From NCBI GenBank assembly GCA_008933995.1, contig WARS01000090.1:3646425-3710424 (forward strand): a DNA stretch of 64,000 nt, written 5' to 3'. How positions within the stretch are numbered: the first letter of the stretch is position 1; each line of letters starts with the position of its first letter. Below the pieces are notes generated by a model. It was not told the origin of the DNA. It worked only from the letters and a program-made list of their open reading frames with translations, and did no database searches. Below, piece by piece: positions 22,535-34,224 of the stretch. Source of the stretch: Datnioides undecimradiatus (taxonomy: Eukaryota; Chordata; Actinopteri; Lobotiformes; Datnioididae). A program made the position numbers and the translations under genes.

Positions 22535-24476
22535 AAAGCAACAACACCTGAACATAGAGAATGAAACATACACTGCCGATCATCAGTGTTCAAAGGGAGC
22601 ACACTACAGCACAAATGTGCGCTTGAAGCACCTTGTGCAACCCTTACAGTAACTTTTTTGGTTAATGTCTGCAACAGGGGTAAATGTTAAACACTAGCTG
22701 ACACTGGAAGGTAAGAAACTGAAGTGCATTAACTTGGAAAGATGGATATTGAGTGACTGGGGTGAGGTAGGGACACAAGAGACAGTGAACTAATGCCTGG
22801 GTTAAAAAAAAATGGTATGGTCCACTTTAGGGGTGTCTGAAATCACACTGCATGATTTTGAACATGGGAAATATATTGTCATTGGCCGGTGGCTGGGGTG
22901 GCAAGGGTTAATTAGAGTGGGTCAGACCCCAAGCAAGTTGTCCCTAGAATTCAAGCCATGAGTGTTGTTCCTGTTATTTTTGTCCACTCCTACTCTGCAG
23001 TGTGCAGAATTCTCCAGTTAACACCATTTTTGTAAGGAGGGATTTGTTTTAAAGTAATAGTTAATTAGGACTGTAATAGTAAGCTGTTTGTTAAAAATTA
23101 CTGCATGACAGTGAAGTAAACCCAAAGAAGCACTCATACTACGAAAACTAACAAACACTTTGTGTTAATAATTCATTTGCACAGACTGTTTTCGCGTGAA
23201 AAACTGAAGTAATTTGTTTGTGTCATGTCATTTTTTTTTGTTTTTTGTTCAAGCTTCCTTTGTAGAGAATTTGTATCGTACGAGAGGTGAAATGTAATGT
23301 GTTCAGAGGATTTTCTGTTACCCTCTCATCAGATTAGAGCAACCCTTTTTTTTTTTTTTTTCATTTTACCTTTCAGGAGCGCTTGTCAAGTGCAATGCGG
23401 TCCATTGTTCCTGCAAGATTTCCCACCAAAAGTGTAAAAATACGTCTGTAAAAGTTTGTTCCGACCATGTAAAAGTATTGCTAATTTTACTGCCTGGTCA
23501 TTTTTGGCGAGGTCATGGTTTTGGTTATACCAAGCAGACAAAACAAAAGGGAGCAGCTGCGTACATCTGTACACATTATCCTCTCTGTGCTATGTACACA
23601 AAAAAATCTTTAAACCCTTAATGTTATGGGAAAGTTTACCTCAACTGAAGAAAACCTCAAGTGAATCCATGAAAAGTATTTTCTTATTGACGACAGTTCT
23701 CTTCGATTTAAACTTTGGCCACAAGGATGTGTTGTAATACCAGTGCTGATTTTGGTTCTTGATGCAGTGGGTCATTTTGACCTGAAGACTTTTATTGATT
23801 GATTTTATTTAAAGTGCTGCCTCTGCTGTCTCTGGGTTGATGTTGATAGGCTGCACACCAGGGATACAACTGATGAGTCAAGCGTGTGTGGTGGGTCAGA
23901 AAAAGGTCAAGTTTTTATTCAAGTAGGTGCATAAAAACTCAGTTTCACATTCTCCCGTGGGAGATAATAATCAATATTACTGGCAAGCGGCTAATAATAA
24001 TATATTGGGGTTTTTTTTGAGATGAGCCAGATGCAGGTATGGTTTAATGATGATTTATATATTTTAAACAAAAAACAAAATCATGTCTCCCCTAAAATAT
24101 TTTGTTACAGAGGTGTGTTTTCATGAGCACACACACTGCAATTCTACAATTCTTCTACTACAATTCAGTATGAAGTTGGGTATTTATGTTCATGTCATTA
24201 AGGGAATACAACTCTAGCACCACAGACAGTTGCATAGATTTATCAATACACAGCACAGTAAGTATGCTGATATTTAAGAGCCACGGTCAGGGCCGTAGAT
24301 TCTAACTACACAAACCTCAGTCAGATGAAGGATCAATAAGTCAGGCAGACGAGATTAACATATTCAACTAAACAACCCCCCTGCACCTGCACTGTAGGGA
24401 ATGAAGAAGGGGGTGGTTAACTACTCAAATCGCCTAATGGTTGTGTAAGAGCAGCAGTGAGCTCCAGAGGACTTAC
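22535..24476. other. About 1.9 kb of unique DNA, no gene seen
   Basis: Contains a T16 run at 23346-23361. The 93-codon plus frame at 23456-23737 has no recognisable domain. Confidence 0.45.
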
Positions 24477-24626
24477 CGGATGATAACCATTGCTGTTAGC
24501 TCTGGGCAGACTGGTAAAGGAAGGTGTTTCAGAGTGAGATTCAGCATGTGAAGCTTCCTCTGAAGAGGATTCAGAGGACGAGTCTTCCGCAGCCTCCAAC
24601 TCATTCAGTACAAATGCAAAAACCAT
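24477..24626 (-). CDS. Possible first coding exon, acidic/serine-rich, unidentified
   Basis: On the minus strand an ATG at 24626 opens exactly 50 codons ending CATCCG directly before a consensus donor GTAAGT (24476-24471). The peptide begins MVFAFVLNELEAAEDSSSES and continues with glutamate, serine and histidine, then ends SNGYHP. A phase-0 donor after 50 codons is exon-like, and the acidic/serine bias is not explained by a DNA simple repeat. I recognise no family. It could be a decayed transposon gene or a chance frame. No downstream partner exon was found in the window. Confidence 0.3.
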
Positions 24627-24824
24627 TCACAAGAGATGAAAAGCCACAGATATGTAAAGATGGTCTTCATGAGTCACCATCACCATAACAAAGCTGTGCC
24701 AGACTGTCAGCATTCGGGATAACATGTAGTCAAAATAGATGCAGAGTCTAAAAGCTATGCCACAAGAATTCATGATATGACATCCACATAACCCACAGAG
24801 AAATTTATACCGGACATAACCAAC

Positions 24825-25070
24825 GTGGCAACCGGCCAACCTGCAAGCACTCTTTGGCAGGTTGAACCGATGTTGGTTGGAGGGCTTCTACAAAACACTC
24901 TGCTGCAAAGCACTCACAGACATCCAGAGAAGAGGAGGACTACTTCAGTCTCTAGCACCAGCAGCTGCTGTGCAAATGTTCAAACGGGACCACCAGGACC
25001 AGAGTGCAATTCAGCAGTGGATTCGAGAAATGCAGAAGATTTTCTTGACAGGATGGTTACCTATGTGTAA
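24825..25070 (+). other. Open frames of unclear origin
   Basis: Two overlapping plus-strand frames (81 and 95 codons, 24825-25149) without simple repeats. One ends RNAEDFLDRMVTYV. Neither is recognised. Together with the neighbours at 24.5 and 25.3 kb they make this kilobase richer in protein-like frames than its surroundings. That could mean a decayed element. Confidence 0.2.
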
Positions 25071-25287
25071 ATATACAAAAACACGGAGTAAACCTACTTT
25101 ACTCTCTGCTCACCGCGCTTATATGCTTCCTCCTGTGCTCCTTGTATGACTTTAGCAGCTCGTACGACACTGTGTGCTACAGTCACATAGTTTTTCACGC
25201 CCTAACCTTGAGTGAAAGTTATTTCTTTTCTTTCACCTGCTTTTTCTCAGCAGTTGGATTTTGTACTTTGCTATCAGGCAGAAATGA

Positions 25288-25467
25288 CATATATGTTTCG
25301 TTTGTTTGCAGTTCTTCGTTGGTGGAGCGTACATCATGTCCACTGAACAGGTGACCAGTGAAGATATTGGGTATAAATGTTTCCGCGAGCAGACGCATGG
25401 CATCTGTGGGAATACCTTTGTTGATACAATGACAAGAAACATATATTTGGTCTTTTCCCCAAGTTAG
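25288..25467 (+). other. Protein-like open segment with splice-like sites
   Basis: A frame open from 25288 to a TAG at 25465-25467. Inside it an acceptor (GTTTGTTTGCAG, ending 25311) and a weak donor (GTGACC at 25351) would delimit 39 bases encoding FFVGGAYIMSTEQ. Read-through gives VTSEDIGYKCFREQTHGICG further on. No family is recognised. Confidence 0.2.
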
Positions 25468-26670
25468 AACACACTATGTGACCCAAACACAGAGTAATGC
25501 ATGGAGTTACAGATGGCTGACATTGTTTACTGGATGTGGTAAGCCGCTAGCTGTGTTAGCACAGCTTTACAGCGCAGCTACAGGACAGCTTTACATTCAG
25601 CAAACAAATGACTTTTAAAAACACACATGAAATTCTTTTGATTATGTTTTTTCAGCTTGAATTTGGGACGCGAGGAGACTAGTTGTAACAAGCTGTCTGC
25701 AAACTGTCAGTGGTGATGTGTAAATATTAAAACCATTGGTTTTCCATTGAGTGTTCAGCCCCTTCGCACTGCCAGTATGTCTGCTGTAGTCTGCTGTACT
25801 TCATTTTTCGGAACTGGCCCATTAGCATAATAATTTAATGTGAACGTCAGAGGTGGGTGACAGGGAAAGCCAGCATGGCCTGAGCAGATGGGTGTTAATG
25901 TCTGATGTGAAACCATAGTCAGGGTTGACAAGGTTTTAACTTCACGTAGAAGTAGTTTCTACAACTCACAGTATCTACACTGAACTTGATTCACATTTTA
26001 GTGATCACGTATATACATTTAACTGTGTTCATCACATGTTTTAACGTCTTGGCTGAGGACTTCTCTTGTACAACTTTTTCTGACTTTGCATTGTTTAAAA
26101 AGATGGTAGTTGCTTCCTCCGTGATACAGAAATATTGTGTCTCCCTCCTTCATTCTCCTTTGATTTAGAGCAACAGACAACCAACTGTAAAGTAATACCT
26201 CCCCTCCTGTCTTCATCTGACTTCATCCCATCAATCTTTCTTTGCATTTGCAGCCTGCCCCACTTGCAGCCCATCTCTCTACCTTCATTTTAACTCTCTT
26301 GGACCTGCATAACAATAAATGATGGTCATGTTGGTTGTTTTGTTCTCGCACCACTACCTCTCTTTGACTTGATTTTGAACAAACAGACAATAAATCTGCA
26401 ATAAAGCCAGGCTTTCCGCCACTGTTTCTTCATTTAATCATGTTTCCGGCCTTCCTCTCAACTTTTGTTTGAACTGCACCTTTAAGACAATAAAGTCATG
26501 GCTCCAATTGTGTTTCCTCATACAGAATTGCTGCTGGCGGACTTCCTTCCTTTAATATCTGTCAAAGGGCCCCAGCAGCCCTCAGGCAGCCAGCAGCCAA
26601 TATGAATGGTGACCGATACAGGGGCATGGTCTGAAATAGTCCACCGTGTATTACAGCCCGGAGAGGGTTA
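25468..26670. other. Unique DNA with clustered AATAAA signals
   Basis: Four AATAAA hexamers lie within 26310-26500, each in an ACAATAAA or GCAATAAA context beside pyrimidine-rich DNA. They could be plus-strand poly(A) signals, but no terminal exon was recognised. AATAAA is frequent in AT-rich DNA. Confidence 0.35.
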
Positions 26671-26920
26671 CACACCCCCTCACACACGCACACACATACA
26701 CACAGAACGGAACACAAGATTCAAGCTAACACTCGCGCACACACCAACAAAGATAGACACAGGTATTAGAGCCCTAGGAGAAGCTTGTGCTCTCTCCAAC
26801 CTCATTACATCCACAGGCCGCAGGTGGATATAGTGTCTCTTCTATCCGCAGGGATAGACATGCCTAAGAATGTGTGTGTCTGCGAAAGAGAGAGAGAGAA
26901 AGTGTGTGTGAGAACTTGGA
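26671..26920. repeat. Interrupted CA, then GT/GA simple repeats
   Basis: Scattered CACACA blocks at 26671-26765 and a GTGTGTGTC...GAGAGAGAGA patch at 26872-26915. Confidence 0.75.
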
Positions 26921-27142
26921 TTCCACATGGCGGAGCTCATCAGCCATATGCATATGTGCTCCCATCGGTTCCTAAACCTGTGCAAATTATAGGAAATCCA
27001 GCAGAAGCTTCAAACTGCACATGGCTGACCCATCTCAGCACCCTGTTGACATTCTGTATCTGGCAGCTACATGTTGGCCTCAGCTATTTGATTCTCTCTT
27101 TCATTTCTTCCTCTCCACTCCACTTCTTCCCTCTTCTCTTAG

Positions 27143-27216
27143 GTTTGCTTAAGCTGACTCAGGGTCACTTCAATTTAGCTTTTTGGCCCCAGGCATCTGT
27201 GAGCTACACTGCGACG
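27143..27216 (+). CDS. Possible internal exon, unidentified
   Basis: A roughly 60-base pyrimidine-rich tract (CTCTCTTTCATTTC to CTTCTCTTAG) ends at 27142, and a donor GTAAAT starts at 27217. The 74 bases between are open in one frame, reading LLKLTQGHFNLAFWPQASVS and ending on a codon boundary. The acceptor is among the best in the window. The peptide is not recognised, and the flanking 200-codon frame is inflated by GT repeats. A candidate only. Confidence 0.2.
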
Positions 27217-27241
27217 GTAAATGGGGCCGCTGCTTCTATAA

Positions 27242-27331
27242 GTGTGTGTGTGTGTGTGTGTGCATGCGTTTGTGTGTGCGCGTGCACGTGTTTGTGTGTG
27301 TGTGTGTGTGTGTGTACGCATGTTTGTGCAT
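27242..27331. repeat. Imperfect (GT)n microsatellite, about 90 bases
   Basis: GT array with GC and CA interruptions. It produces the window's longest open frame (212 codons, 26785-27423), which is not coding evidence. Confidence 0.95.
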
Positions 27332-27471
27332 GTGGCCGATATTTATTAAGTTATATTGGACTTGGTGGTTGGTGGCCGAATAGAAGTCAAAAGTCAAATG
27401 CTCTTTGTTTGAGTTGTGAGTGAGAATATTTGAGTGAAGGAGGAGGGAAAAAGGATGGACAGAGAGACAGA

Positions 27472-27472
<1 letters not shown>

Positions 27473-27537
<65 letters not shown>
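27473..27537. repeat. Compound (GT)18-(GA)13 microsatellite
   Basis: A clean GT run at 27473-27508 passes through GGT into GA at 27512-27537. Confidence 0.95.
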
Positions 27538-27544
<7 letters not shown>

Positions 27545-28329
27545 GCCCATTCTCAAACGAACTCAGCCTTTCAGCACTTGATTAAGTGCCCACTTAGCTT
27601 GTACTTTGAAAAGTGGACACTTGTGCTGCCGTCATGGTTGGCTATCCATGGGAATTGAGACAAGGCGGGCTCAAATCTTTATTTTTTGCGAACGCTGCCA
27701 ACAACAACAGTGTTCATATGAACAACTCGTGTTGCTAGGTTACTGCATCAAGGCAGCGGTTGATGGATTAGCTTCCCGTGGATCATTTAGCCACTTTAGC
27801 AACATGTAGTTTAAATGCACGTCGTATTCTTCACGCAGCAAAGAAGTCATCAGGTGAACAAAGTGGTTGGTTTGATAGTTAACCAGAAACGGAAAGCAGT
27901 ACAGAAAACGGAGACTTAAGGTGTTTTTTGTTTTTTTGTTTTTGCTTGTTTCCCCTTTCTTGACTCCAATTTGCTTCAATGAAGAAAAGACTTTCTTGCT
28001 CAAACAAGGCCATCAATGTCTCCCTCTCTCTCTCTTTGCCTTTAACACTGATATGGTTCTCTGGTTCCCAATCAAATGCTCACTTCATTAGCCCTGCTCT
28101 CTCCTCTCATTGGCCCTTGGAAAAGAAGGGCAGAGACACACACGGGCAGTCAAATATACACTCACACACCCACTGCCCAGTCAGCCCCCAAATACACACA
28201 CAGAGGCAAACACACAGAGCAGCTCTGACTTTAAATAATGAGAGAGCTGTCACATCAGATCAGTGTCGGTGCCGCGGCATGGCCTGGTGGTCAGCAGGAC
28301 AGACGGGAGTAACCGCTGGCGGCTGACAC
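27538..28329. other. Unique DNA, no gene seen
   Basis: Short CT run near 28020-28035 and scattered CA blocks at 28136-28215. No recognised coding frame. Confidence 0.45.
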
Positions 28330-28990
28330 CCTCTGGACACATGGGGAAGGAAGAGGAGAGGGGTGAAGAGGGAGGGCGACGGAGGCAGAGAGAGAGAGAG
28401 AGAAAGATGGAGATGGACGGACTTGCTGTCTGCTCTCTCCCTTAGCATCCAAAGCCTGGAGGGCTAAATGGAGGCGAAAGAGGAACAGGAGAAGGGAGGG
28501 TGGCACCGAGAAAGAACCAAGGTATATAAAGAAAATAGAAAACAAGAGAGGAAAGGAGAAGGGAGAGCAGAAAGAATGACAGGGAGAGATAAGTCAAGGA
28601 AGAGAGGAGGGTCCAAGGGAAAACAAGGAACAGAAAGATGTGTAAGGATAAAACAAGAGGTCAGATTACCAAAGGGAGGTAGGAAGGGAAAGAAAAGGTG
28701 AGAAAACAACACAAATTAATAGGAAATTAAACAAAATTAAAGATTAGAAAAACATATTTGAGAAAGGAGGGATGACGACGGTAAAAAGTGGAAAGGAAAG
28801 AGAAGGAGACAGAAAGGGAGGAGAAAAATAAAACAGGGAATAAGATGAAGGAAGAAAAGTGAGACTGTAGGAAAGGAAAGGAAAGGAAAACACAAGAGGA
28901 CGAGGAGAAGGAGAGCAGATAAAAAAATAAGAAGCTAAGAACAGATAACAGTGGAGAGGCGAGGGGAGGCAAATAGAGGGAAGATGGTGG
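28330..28990. repeat. Polypurine-rich tract, about 660 bases
   Basis: Plus strand is dominated by A and G (GGAAAGGAAAGGAAAGGAAA near 28870, a GA run near 28386), with one balanced gap at about 28418-28465. Overlapping serine/leucine/proline frames on the minus strand follow from this composition. Confidence 0.85.
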
Positions 28991-29887
28991 TAAAAGCTAA
29001 TTCCACCCAAATAATGGTGCGAAGCAATACCCTCGAGGGTACAATGGAGAGAGAGGAGATAGAGAAGAGGAACACGGAGGATTGAAAATCTGGCTGTTTG
29101 TCCGGTAGAGGTCAGAAATCATTAGTGTCAGCGCTGCCCACTGAGGCCTCAACTCCCCCCCCCCCACGTCTGCTTCTCTTCCTCCCGTCTTCACTCCTTT
29201 CTCGGCTGCGTTTCTGTGGTGATAATGAAGACAGACAAAAGAATAAGTAGGTCAATTAAAATCCGACTTAAATTAATTTTCGGAGTTGGAATTAATAACA
29301 CACCTGCGATGTTCCACTTACCGACCGCCGCCGTCTCCTCAAGTCTAGACAAACTTTTGTATGAGGTCTACTTGTGTTTCTAATAGGCAAGTAAATACAT
29401 TTTCGTATGTTTCTTAACTGCCTTCAAGAAAGCCTGCAGCACAGAGATTTGTATACACCCCACTTCTTTCCTTGTCCCTAGCGTAACCCTTTCCCCACAC
29501 AGCCTCCAGTTCAGACCCCCCCCCTCCTCCACCCACCACCCCCACCTAGCTAAACCCATCATCTTTATTCAATATGGCCCCTGGTAAGCATTTTAAGTCG
29601 GCTTAGTTTGTCAGAAAACTTCCATTTTTTGGAGTGTTGGCTCTCTCCCTCTCCCTCTATCGCTCTTTCTCTCTCTCCCTTTATCAAGTGCCCACCCCCA
29701 CGTTACACACAAACCGACAGACGCGCACATACAAACGCAGGAATGCTTGCTTAATGCTTGGCTACATGAAGAGCATCTGAATAACTACAATAATATCAGC
29801 TATGTCAATTTGTCAGGCAAATCGATCTACATAAATCCAACAGAGAGGCAGAATTACCTGCATCTGCCTAACTACAACGCAGATACT
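28991..29887. other. Unique DNA with C-rich patches
   Basis: C-runs lie at 29155-29165 and 29516-29523, and CT-rich sequence at 29640-29690. The AT-rich island 29240-29330 (AATTAAAATCC, TTAAATTAATTTTC, GGAATTAATAAC) is a weak candidate regulatory element. No gene. Confidence 0.4.
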
Positions 29888-29922
29888 CACACACACACAC
29901 ACACACACATACACGCACACAC
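29888..29922. repeat. (CA)n microsatellite
   Basis: CA tract with T and G interruptions. Confidence 0.95.
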
Positions 29923-30279
29923 AGGTACATCTATCCCTGCAACCCCAGGGGGCTGTGAGATGGTGCCAATAATGGAAATGGAGGACACCGTTTTCTCCAA
30001 TAAAATCACAAATAAGCATATTCCCCTGACAGTCTGGATGGGCTCTGAGAGAGATGTTCTGTAATATTACCATGACTGTGTGCATGCACTAAGTGTGTGC
30101 GTGCGTGTCTGTCAGTGTGTGTATGTGACCATAAATACATTTCTGCTCATGGATGGATGGGGGGATCTCCACGGTGATTTGTTTGCTTGGATTAAATGTC
30201 AGTTTTGGAAATGTGTTGTTATCCCTGAACTCCTGAGAGAGAGAAAGTGCAAGAGCAGGCGAGACAGACTCACCTGAGA

Positions 30280-30312
30280 GGTGTGTGTCAATGTATGTGT
30301 GTGTGTGTGTGT
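30280..30312. repeat. Imperfect (GT)n microsatellite
   Basis: GTGTGTGTCAATGTAT followed by GT units. Confidence 0.85.
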
Positions 30313-30479
30313 CTCTTCACTGCATGACAGCAATCATTTGCAAGACAAAAGGTAGAAATACAGCGCTCACTGGCTCCGGCTTCGTTTTTTCATTCTATAA
30401 TTAATCCTAAGACAACGTGTGAAAGAACCTGCATGCCAGTGAGTGCTTTTCTGTTTACAATGGCAACATACAGTAATTA

Positions 30480-30700
30480 AGGGTGGTGATCTGATTAGTT
30501 CTGTTAACGACATTAGCGACATCAAATCCAATCAGCATTCACACTCATTTGGATTTACCGGGAGTAACTTCGGCTCACTCGGGGAAGACTTAATTGAAAC
30601 AGACCCTTAAACAATGATCACATTAATTTATTGAACATGCGCTCATAATGAAAGTAAATTCAAGAATGTGAAGAGTCTTTGGCGATTAGACGCCATCTTG
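30480..30700. other. Candidate conserved non-coding element
   Basis: Unique, repeat-free sequence with GATTAGTTCTGTTAACGAC, CCAATCAGCATTCACACTC and CATTAATTTATTG. Inferred from composition and motif density. Confidence 0.25.
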
Positions 30701-31137
30701 ACATCACCTTAGGGCATGGCGATGTTGTACAGCATCATCCCCCTGATGGAGTCCTGACACTGAAGATCTGGAAGGATGTGATGTGGAGCAGGACTTGTGA
30801 TGAGCGCGATGGAAGGACCCCTGGGCACCGAGAGTGATGAGGACTGGAGGTGAATGGGATGGAGGAGGATTGCGTCGATTTGACTGAAATGACAGTTGAC
30901 AGCAGCGGAGAGAGGAGCCGATTTAAACTTTGACAGCAGAGAGACGATTGGCTCACGGGGGCTGTAGCAAAATATGATAGGTTTAACTGGAAGGGTGAAG
31001 CGCCCAAGGTCGGTTGATGGAGTAGAAGCGGGAAAAGAGATGGGGAGGGTGGGGTTAAGCAATAAGTACACATGAATATAGTCAGTCTTTTGGATTGAAC
31101 TTGTGCTAAGCTTAATTTCAGTGAGTACACATGTCAT
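30701..31137 (-). other. Overlapping minus-strand open frames, probably not coding
   Basis: Two minus-strand frames of 142 and 131 codons overlap almost completely. Neither has a recognisable domain, splice context or codon pattern that sets it apart. Simultaneous openness in two frames points to base composition (stop-poor, C/T-rich minus strand) rather than a gene. Confidence 0.2.
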
Positions 31138-34100
31138 CCTCTAAATGCCTTTGCTTCTGGTCAACCCCTTTGGTTTTCCAATAGGGAGGCCTCTGAGCAG
31201 ATACCCTGCATTTTTTATAAATGTTAGCTCTTAGCACTTGAGCAGGAACAGTGTGAGAGTTCAAACTGAAAATTAGCAAAGTTTTGGTCACTGACAATGC
31301 AAATAATACAAGTTGATATGAACAAGACAACTGTGTGAGCTCTGTCAAGGTTGCTACTCATCTCCGTGAGACATTTCTCTCAACATTATGAAAGGAGCAG
31401 AGTTGAGGAAACAGAGAAAGTGTTAGACAGGTGCTTCCTCTAAAGATTTATTTGGTGTTAGCATGTTGCTACTGATTATACAGTGTCAGATCCGTGAGCT
31501 TGATGCCTGTTTAGATGCACAAATGCTGCAAGACAGCAGACATTTGCAAGATAAAAATGGATATACAGCATTTATTTTGGAAAGTTCTTTACCAGGAACA
31601 TGCACCTGCACACATTACTGGTTAACACAAGACTGTGCTGGATGATTTTAAGTCTGGTTTAACTTTTTTTTTTTTTTTTACCCAGAAAACCCTGAGGTTT
31701 CTTTTTTCCAGGAGCCTCTGCATTGTCGGGCTTGCTGCGTCAAAACAGTGGCTACATTAAATGAATGAGGTGGCTGTGTTTTTTTCACACAGTGCTGCTG
31801 TTTGTCTGCTCACAGATCAAAGGGATCTGACACTGGCCTTCTGACCAACCTCAGCGTGTTACCTGCTTGAGGTTGAAGCAGAATCTTCTGAGCTGCTGCG
31901 AGTTTCAGGAAGATGAGACAAAAAGGGGAGCCACATCCTGCCGACACAGAGGTGAACTTGCAACCTACTTGAGCCCATCGGTAACCACTCATCCATAGTG
32001 TGAGACACTGTCCTGGAGGTGGTGAGGGCGAAAAGGCTATAGCCTGCATAGGCAGATGGAGTCCTTCCTGTGGTGGAGCTGGGTGGAGCTTCAGTTGAAG
32101 TCTTCTCTGCACTTTTCGAGAAGTTCGTCTTAACCAAAAGTGAATAGGCTGCACATGCGCTCCAGCAGAACTACAGCTGCCTCGTCTAGCATTCCCTCAC
32201 ATTATGAAATCAGAACTTTTCATGGGCTGCGGAGAACTGAAAGTGGAGTTTTTGTGCACTAAAAGTTAAAACTCGGAGAGTTTCAACTCACAAAGAGAGT
32301 TAAGCTCAAAGAGCAACTCGCTGCACTTATCAAAGGATTTCCTGCTTTTTCACTGGCAACTGTCTACAAGAAGCTTTGTTCCTTGATATTCCAACTTCAA
32401 AAGAGCTTTTATAGCAGCAAGCTATACATATATCAAGCAACACGGAGTAAGACTTCATCTGTTAATTAGTGGAACTATAACAATGCGATACCTGACCCTA
32501 ACTTTTTAGGTTTATACAATATTGAATTAATTTATTGATTTAGTTTGCATACACACTTAGCATAAAAGGGTTCGTCTACGGCTGTCTGAGATCTTGCAGT
32601 ATGGAGTTACTGTGTGGCGTGTCGTGACTCCATACATACTGCTGTTTGAATAAATGAATAAATAAGTAAAGCAATAGGAGAAAAATGTTTTATTTAATTA
32701 TATTTGGTGAAATATTTTGTGTGATATTTTGCGATATCTATTAATACTGTGCATTATTAAACATCAAAATACTGGCATACTGCTGATGAGCACTGTCAGG
32801 TTTGTTTATTATTGTTGGAATGTGTTTAATTTTAACTTTTGTTACTTACTACTACTATTACTTTATGATGAATAAAATGCTTTTTCTTAAATATCACAGT
32901 TTTTTGTCTTATTACTTATATTTCCTGTCTGCTTGTAACCTTGAACTTGGCGATAACAAGGTTTCATAGCAGAAAAAAACATTGCTGCAACATAACCTTG
33001 ACCAATTTGTTTGTGTTGACATAAACAATTTTCTCTCAGAATTGCAAACCAGAGGGTCAATTCTGAGCTGCCATTCCAAATTACACTTCACGACAAGTAC
33101 AGAGACTTTGCAGATTCATTAATAGTAATCTCAGCTATTACGGCCAAATGAGCTTTATATTACCATGAAACAACTGGGGTTTCACCAGTAATATCCCTGC
33201 CACATTCTAGTCATCTCAATTACTGTATGTCTACATGGCTTTACCCTCCTCGGCTGCAGCGGTCCTGCTGTATGTTGCTTCAATGCACAAAGTCACTGCC
33301 CCAAAAATAGTTGTCTCACTGACTATATTAAGGCAAAGTACTGTGTGAGCTTTGTGTTAAGCAGTGTGTGGTTTGCAAATTCACACTATTACTTATTACC
33401 ATTACACCAGGTGCATGTGTGGTGAAAGTATACTTGAAATTGCATGAATTCACTTACAAATTATTATTAAAAATTCTGACTTCTCCTTTTAGACTGCATT
33501 CAACAGAATCACTCTTCATGGATTGAATTGGTTATATTCAGAAAGTTACAACTAGAAGTCCTTGCTAGCACAGACCAAGCTGCCCCGGAGCAGACCAATA
33601 GCACTTTTAACACCTATTCACTGCTATTCTTTCCTCATGATTCACATTAATTTTCTCTTATTTCGTAAAGTGGAGGCTCGGAGTGAGGTAGAACTACATG
33701 TCATGGCTACAGCATTTATTATTTTCTTGTAACTCTGCAACCCAGTAAAGAGGCGAATACATTAACAGAATCGGATTGTCTGTGCGTCCCTGTTGGCGCT
33801 CACAACCAGCAAGTGAAATTCTGGTCCATTATGACTTAATTTCACTAGAAGTTCAACAATCGGTAGATTTTCTCATGGTATTCGGCTTGAGCTATTGTCC
33901 ATTACTAACCCTAACCCACGTGGAAGATACCCTGGTTTGATTAAGTCAGACTGCTTAAGCATCAGGAACCTCAGATAAACACCGAAATACATATTTTGCA
34001 CAGAATAAGGGTGACAGCGTGTGTGGAAAGCTAGCCACTAGCCAATGGTAGCCACCGTATGACCTGCAAACAGTCCATTTGTCACCTACTTTGAGAGGAT

Positions 34101-34224
34101 TTGCCAGTGGTGTTACCCGTGTTTACCAGACTGGCACCACTGTCCGAGACCGGGCTGTGAGACGTAACAAAAAAAAGGGCGATGAAGGTTGAAAATTGTA
34201 AAAGAAATTGGTCTGTCGGTCAGT
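31138..34224. other. About 3 kb of unique DNA, no gene seen
   Basis: Holds a T16 run at 31664-31679 and a stop-poor minus-strand patch at 31810-32154 open in two frames. The latter ends AGCAG before a donor-like GTAACA, without a recognisable domain. A hairpin lies at 32599-32635. Confidence 0.4.
32599..32635. repeat. Imperfect hairpin, 12-bp stem
   Basis: GTATGGAGTTAC and GTGACTCCATAC pair over 12 positions with one T-G mismatch, around a 13-base loop. Either an inverted repeat or a small fold-back; no RNA gene family is recognised. Confidence 0.6.

Noticed and set aside
26785-27423. Longest open frame in the window (212 codons, plus)
   Set aside because: Much of it is GT-repeat translation (cysteine/valine runs) and CT-rich DNA. 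Neither frame nor composition supports a gene. Only the splice-bounded 74 bases inside it were kept, as a weak candidate.
28464-29010. Hydrophobic serine/phenylalanine-rich minus frames over 28.4-29.0 kb
   Set aside because: Direct translation of the polypurine tract; no independent support.
30709-31137. 142-codon minus frame as a gene
   Set aside because: A second frame is open over the same bases, and neither shows a domain, which points to composition.
31810-32154. Two minus frames ending at a donor-like GTAACA
   Set aside because: No recognised protein, no convincing acceptor and two frames open at once.
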